64,000 nt of DNA, taken from the NCBI GenBank assembly GCA_015680685.1, contig MNCI01036132.1, forward strand, positions 281,698 through 345,697, read 5' to 3'. The DNA comes from Gnetum montanum. Lineage: Eukaryota > Streptophyta > Gnetopsida > Gnetales > Gnetaceae. The notes under the pieces were generated by a model, which was not told where the DNA came from, searched no databases, and worked only from the letters and a program-made list of their open reading frames with translations. This document shows positions 59,340 through 64,000 of this stretch, piece by piece (the stretch's first letter is position 1; every line of letters begins with the position of its first letter). The position numbers and the translations under genes were made by a program.

Positions 59340-59935
59340 GTAATGATACTACTACCTTGGTGGTGGCATCAATCATGACTATGGATTTTACCATTGCTAA
59401 TAATGTCTTTAAGATTAAGGTGACACTCCACTTGGATAATACTATAGTGAGCGGAGCTACTATATATAATTGCCTTATGGATAAGGCAATCTTCTAGGTA
59501 GTTTCCTTTTTGCAAATTTTGAATTTAAAGCATACACCCCAAATTCTTGTCATAATGACACTATAGGATAACATCACTTAGGATGCTCATATTCATAAAT
59601 GTCACATCATTTTTCCTTCTTCTATCCCTATCTCGATTTCCTTACACTATTTTCTCCTCCATAATGTTCAAGGTAGTTTGACACTTCTGATCCAAGAACT
59701 CCCATATTTTTTCTACCTTAGCAGATATTTTTGTGATAGATTTTTTTGAGTCCGCAAGATTTTCCTTTTTACTACATCTACAACTACTTCCTCCTCATAA
59801 TCATAAAAATGCACCTCCCTTTTATGAATGAAAGGATCCATGTTATACTCCTCTACATTTTTCTATTTTTTTAGTTCTAATTCTTTCATTGCCAATACTT
59901 CATACCCCAAATTAATTAATGACTTTATTAGCTAA
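59340..59935 (-). pseudogene. E4 gag, N-terminal part (beyond E5)
   Basis: Begins with the right GTAAT copy (59,340-59,344) and continues the E4 gag that ends at 39,545. The zinc knuckle near 59,600-59,570 reads CDIYEYEHPK*C. Upstream sequence matches the Glu/Lys-rich part of E6 gag near 52,200-52,460. It then jumps to LTR sequence near 59,936, so the gag start, leader and primer site are deleted. Confidence 0.7.
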
Positions 59936-60426
59936 CTAGTCTAAACATGGATTATACATCTCCATCTTCTATACATATCCTAAACATATGCTAATGTTGC
60001 TATGTTACTGAGTATTAGTATATTAGGCTCAAGGTGGTTGTCTCACATTACCTATAAATGCTAATATTAATTGCTTATTAGTAAGAAAGTATATTGCATT
60101 TAAAGTAAATTGCAAGAAAGTAAATCTATGCTAGTCCAAGTGCTCCAATAGATAAAAGAAATCTTGATTTTATTTCAATTCATGCAAATGTATCCAAGTA
60201 CATGTGAACTTTAATAAAATGTCATACAGTCACTTTAATTCATGATGTGAACACCCAAAGAAAAAAATGTTCTAACTTCTATGAGAAGAAACTACAAGAT
60301 TTTAGCTAATGAAATAATCAAAAGGTCCAATAAATGTTAGGGGTGTTTAAATTTATATAGGCAATGCCTACATCAACATTAACATACCTATGACAACGCA
60401 TCCTAAGATGCATTCATCGGGCTACA
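59936..60426 (-). repeat. E4 5' LTR, truncated
   Basis: ACATCTCCATCTTCTATACA (59,957 on) and later words align with CCCATCTTCCATGCACATCC inside the E2 LTR, then with the CTTCTATGAGAAGAAACTAC-like segment. The right end is either ...GATGCA (60,413) or ...GCTACA (60,426). The U5 end is missing. Confidence 0.55.
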
Positions 60427-61428
60427 TCAATGAGCTTGAGTTGACATAGTCATCTTGTTGATGTTTCAGTAATAATGATTAACATGAAAAAAACTAAAAT
60501 GTTGTAGTTGATCACCTATCAAGGCTAAGATTATATCCTCAAGAGAATGAAGAACCACTGTCAAAACAATTTCCCCATGAAATCATATTTATTAAATTAG
60601 CAATGGTTATAGATTCAATAGTAAAGTCATGGATTATTGAGTATATGACTTATCTAACTATACAAGAACTTTCTACTAAATGGAAAAAAAATAAAAAGAA
60701 AAGTTTCCCTACAAAGTAAAATAATATATGAGAATTTAACAAAATATTTGTAAGAATTTTGTAGAAGCCCTAACCTAATGTTGTGGTATGAAAGCAAATT
60801 AATAAATAGTCCTACAAGATGCACATGAAAGACTATGTAGTGGTCATTATGCATGAAGAAGAATAGCATTGAAACTTTTGATGGTAGGCTACTTCTTGCC
60901 TATCATATTCAAGAATGCACACTATTTTACATAATCTTGTGAAATATGTTAGCAAGGTGAAGGACTAATAGCTAAAAATGAAGAGCCAAAGCAATGGATA
61001 CAACCATTAGAATTATTTGATAATTAGGAAATTAATTTTATGGCGTCCATCATACCAATGTCGAATAAGGAGTCTTATATTATTATGACTGTTGATTATT
61101 GCATTAAGTTGGTAAAAGTAGCTGCATCTAAAGATTGCACAGCTACAACAAATAGGAAAATATTTTAAAATGTGGTGATTAGGTTTGGAGTATTAATAAT
61201 ATTAATCTTAGACAACAGAACTTATTTTACTAGAGCTAATTTTAAGAATTCAATACAAACTCACTAAATACTATCATCCCTGAGAAAATGGTTAAGCCAA
61301 AGTAACTAACAGAGAAATTACATGAATATTAACTAGTATTATTAGTAGATATAAGAAAGATTAGCGCACTAAGCTTAACAATGTTTTATGGATAGATCAA
61401 TAAACTAGAAAACTTCCTATACAATATT
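60427..61428 (+). pseudogene. E7: RNase H end and integrase fragment, Athila-like
   Basis: Reads in sense as the same pol as E3. The RNase H-integrase spacer carries a VDHLSRLRL-like stretch near 60,510. The zinc finger follows (VLQDAHERLCSGHY near 60,810, SCEICQQ near 60,940), then the core (PLELFDN*EINFMASI near 61,010; ILDNRTYF near 61,200). It ends where E8 begins. Nearly every tenth codon is damaged. No RT half is found to the left of E4, so it is a stranded fragment. Confidence 0.75.
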
Positions 61429-62003
61429 TGTAATGTCCCCATTCCCAAATGGTGCTGCTGCATAACAAAGATGATGCCTCTTCATAACAAGTATTGTTGT
61501 TATTGTAACAAGACCCGAAAGGGCATGTTGTAATTGAGATCCGAAAGATTGCATTATAATAATGGACATGTCTCTTGAGGTAACCTTTGGGAACTTGACC
61601 TAAGGCATTTATGCCCAAGCTTAGAGGTCATGCTAGCATGGAGTGGTAGAGCCGATAAAGACAAGTCATGGATGTTGGGTGAAGTAAGACAGGAAGAGGA
61701 CTAGCCCATGGTTCTAGCCAATGATAGGCCTAACCATGGTGGTAGTGCTAGAATGCCTCTAAGGGAATAGATGCTGAGGAAAGAAAATCCCAAGGAACAC
61801 TCTCATAGCATGATCCAAATACTCCATTCCATATTAATAAAGCATTCTTTTCTTTCTTTTACTACATTTTTCCTACTAATTTTTATCCAAATAATGTTGA
61901 ATGTTACATTTATTTGACATTTTGTATATTGTCTTCTTATTCATAACGTCTAATATAACATATATTTGACATTTTCCATGACATCGGGGAATGGGATGTC
62001 ACA
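61429..62003 (+). repeat. E8: LTR, solo or 5' LTR
   Basis: 575 bp, from TGTAATGTCCCCATTCCC to GGGGAATGGGATGTCACA. The two ends are imperfect inverted repeats for about 18 bp. AATAAAG near 61,845 could be a polyadenylation signal. A degraded tRNA-iMet primer site follows, so it is most likely a 5' LTR inserted in E7 integrase. No recognisable gag or pol follows. Confidence 0.7.
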
Positions 62004-62005
62004 AT

Positions 62006-62017
62006 TCATATCAAAGC
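62006..62017 (+). promoter_or_regulatory. E8 primer binding site, tRNA-iMet type
   Basis: TCATATCAAAGC against the usual TGGTATCAGAGC, nine of twelve bases, two bases after the LTR end. Confidence 0.6.
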
Positions 62018-63531
62018 AAATCATGATCCAAAAGCCATTCAAAATCATGGGTAACTACAATGTGAACCTAATGATAAACCATGAAACCATGACATAGGAA
62101 AAGTCATTCATCATCATAGGATGCACCTTATGTCTAAGGTGTAAGCAAAAAGATACCTTTTTCTTGATTTCATAAACAATGGATCATGCATCTACAAAAG
62201 ACATAGATCCCACCAACCAACAAAATTCTTTCATGAATATCATTGACCAATGAAGATTTGATTACATCTCATCAAGACTCATCAATTGCAAGAGATGTTG
62301 GTAACACAAGGATACACTAGTCCAGGTAACTCTTCCCCGTCTTTATCCTATAAATATTAATTGATTAAGATCATTGTTAAATTTCCTCCAAAAAGTTAGT
62401 AACCATGACCTGAATCAATCTTCTTTTGTTGAAACTTATTATCCTAAGTGCTTAACCCTTGTAACTTGGCATTATTCATCTCACCTAAAATCTATGCATT
62501 AGCAAATTCAAGGAATTCAATCTAAGATCATCTCATTTCAACTTAACCAATAAGAGTTATCGTGACAAGACCTATAAGGAAATCAATATTTAGTGAATGA
62601 TGTTGTCATCAGTGCCTAATTAGGATTTAACCATGATATGAGAATGTACAACCATCATACTTGTTAAATTATAAAGTATAAATATTATATTCCTATCCTA
62701 GGGTTGGTACATCATTTACAATCAAATCCAAGTAATCTAGAAGATCTTAAGTTACCATATGTCATTCTAGAAATGTCAATTCAACAAGATAGCCTATTTT
62801 GTTCCTCTTGATTCCTAAAATTCCAACTTCATTTTTAAACCCTAAAACTATGTCCACTGCATATTACTCATCAACTTGATTCCAATAGTACAAATTTCAT
62901 CTCAATTGGTCTTACCATTTGAGAGATATCATTGTTTTAAGTTTCTTGTTATGTTGCATTAAAATAATATTATATTATTAAATTATTATTAAAAAATAAA
63001 AGTAAGATGTCCTAGGTTTGAACTCAAGCCCCCCCCCCCACCTTCTAGTTTTATCAAAAAAGAAAGAGTCCTAATCCTAACCCTAACCCTAACACAAGGG
63101 TGGTGGGGAGGGATAGACCCATAGCCTATGGTGCCAAGATAGCAAGGTTTGCCATGCTGCTATGCAGTAGGGTCATGAGTCCTTGCCATGCAAAATCATG
63201 GCCAACCTTAGTCAGCCCATGTTGCTCTAAAAACAAGGCCTATAGTGCCCTGTCATGTTCACTCGCCTTCATGTGTCACCATTGCCCGCCTCCATGAACC
63301 GCTACTACCCTCTACAAGCCCATCGTTCTTCCACACGCAACACCTGCAACTCCTCTTCAACTGATGTCATGCCACCCTCTACCACATTGTCCAAATTTAC
63401 CGCACCATCCTGCACCTTTGCTACACCATCCACTGCCATCGTGTAATACCTCGTTCTGCATTATTACTTGCCATCTACACCATTGTCGTTCCAAGCACCA
63501 TTGTCTGCCAATGCATACTAATAATGTTGCA
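62018..63531. other. No gene recognised
   Basis: A+T-rich to about 63,020, then a C10 run (63,031-63,040), a short CCTAACCCTAACCCTAAC tract (63,074-63,092), then 400 bp of C-rich sequence with ACCATC/CACCAT words. Short open frames there have no recognisable protein content. Confidence 0.6.
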
Positions 63532-63892
63532 GATAATTGCTCCTTCTAGAACACCGATGAACACTGATAGCATCAAAGATAACTACTGCTTCTGGTGCTT
63601 CATGGACATCAATCATGTCATAGATAACTACCCCTTCCGGTGCTCTGTAGACACTAACAATGCCTTGGATAACTAGCACTTTTGGTGCTCTAGCAACACC
63701 GACGATGCCACGGATAATTGCCCCTTCTGGTGCTCCGTGAACATCGATGATGCCACAAATAACTATTCCTTCTAATGCTTCGTTAACATATATGGTGCTA
63801 CGAATAACTACCCCTTCCAGCACTCCAAGGACACCAATGAAACTATGAATAACTATTCCTTCCAATGCTTCGTGAACACTGTTGATGAGACG
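63532..63892. repeat. 45-bp minisatellite, eight copies
   Basis: Copies start at 63,532 (46 bp) and at 63,578, 63,623, 63,668, 63,713, 63,758, 63,803 and 63,848 (45 bp each). The unit reads GATAACTACCCCTTCTGGTG then CTCCGTGAACACCGATGATG. On the minus strand the frame 63,925-63,518 stays open and gives a 15-residue periodic peptide (I-D-V-H-x-A-P-E-G-V-V-I). Whether it is translated is unknown. Confidence 0.85.
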
Positions 63893-63904
63893 TGGTCTGC
63901 GTCG

Positions 63905-64000
63905 GCCGCGATATCGCGTACGCAATATCTCGTCTGACGCGATATCGCATCCCCCGTGATATCGCGTATGCGATATCGCGTCCTTCCCTGCGATATCGCA
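63905..64000. repeat. GCGATATCGC palindrome cluster at window edge
   Basis: Five GCGATATCGC/TGATATCGCG-type palindromes within 96 bp, CpG-rich, alternating with TACGC/TATGC spacers. They resemble the GATATC words in the U3 of E5 and E6 but with CpGs intact. The cluster runs off the window. Confidence 0.7.

Larger units (their letters stand above)
29720..60426 (-). mobile_element. E4: Athila-like element, split by E5 and by a 4.1-kb insertion
   Basis: Sense order runs from a truncated 5' LTR (about 60,426-59,936) through the first half of gag (59,935-59,345), then after E5 the rest of gag (39,545-39,041), then after the TG...CA insertion protease, RT, RNase H and integrase (34,898 to about 31,315), a 3' UTR with hairpin and block, and a probable LTR remnant near 29,925. 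Sequence runs on across E5: ...ATGATAAGTAAT then GTAATGATACTACT..., with GTAAT repeated. It is the oldest layer of the nest and the most decayed. Both outer ends are approximate. Confidence 0.7.

Noticed and set aside
63074-63092. Telomere or interstitial telomeric array
   Set aside because: Only about three CCCTAA units, and the usual plant repeat is CCCTAAA; too short to call.
63255-63549. Pro/Ser/Thr-rich protein gene
   Set aside because: Several overlapping frames are open only because the DNA is C-rich; no start context or homology visible.

Overview
This window looks like nuclear DNA from a plant with a large, repeat-rich genome. I see no intact host gene, tRNA, rRNA or CRISPR array. 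Almost everything recognisable is decayed LTR retrotransposon. The A+T-rich composition, long 3' untranslated regions, heavy in-frame stops and several layers of nesting would suit a gymnosperm or another giant-genome seed plant, but the sequence alone does not fix the species.

Layout. 1-2,791 (minus): a decayed four-exon gene model with matching splice phases; its first intron holds a degenerate GTCACGCTGCC minisatellite. 3,503-about 10,020 (plus): E1, a 5'-truncated Ty3/gypsy element of Tat type (RT, two RNase H domains, integrase, a 38-bp tandem repeat in the 3' UTR, polypurine tract, 3' LTR). 21,552 down to about 10,040 (minus): E2, an Athila-like Ty3/gypsy element with 5' LTR, tRNA-Asp primer site, gag, pol, long 3' UTR, an internal copy of the U3 start and a third ORF. 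21,553-about 29,720 (plus): E3, same family, 5'-truncated. About 29,720-60,426: a nest. Minus-strand E4 is split at 39,546/59,344 by plus-strand E5, and E5 is split at 44,831/54,929 by minus-strand E6. Target-site duplications GTAAT (E5) and CTAGT (E6) support both joins. E4 also carries a 4.1-kb TG...CA insertion of unknown type (34,904-39,035, duplication AATCT). 60,427-61,428 (plus): E7, an integrase fragment of the same family. 61,429-62,003: E8, an LTR followed by a decayed tRNA-iMet primer site. 62,018-64,000: gene-poor DNA, a 45-bp minisatellite (63,532-63,892) and a CpG-rich cluster of GCGATATCGC palindromes running off the end.

How the parts relate. E2 to E7 are one Athila-like family: the RT box FVDDFSTYG, the integrase context WGIDFMG, a variant zinc knuckle in gag, a pol C-terminus ending in CGGD, a tRNA-Asp primer site, and 3' UTRs with a conserved inverted-repeat block and A-loop hairpin repeats. 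Two structural types appear. E6 has gag-pol and no third ORF. E5 has gag-protease, has lost RT to integrase, and carries a third ORF behind an internal U3-like promoter. E2 has both. That third ORF, found in E2 and E5, together with its internal promoter and the 3' UTR hairpins, is the most novel material here. All copies are pseudogenes; many stops fit C-to-T decay of Trp, Gln and Arg codons.
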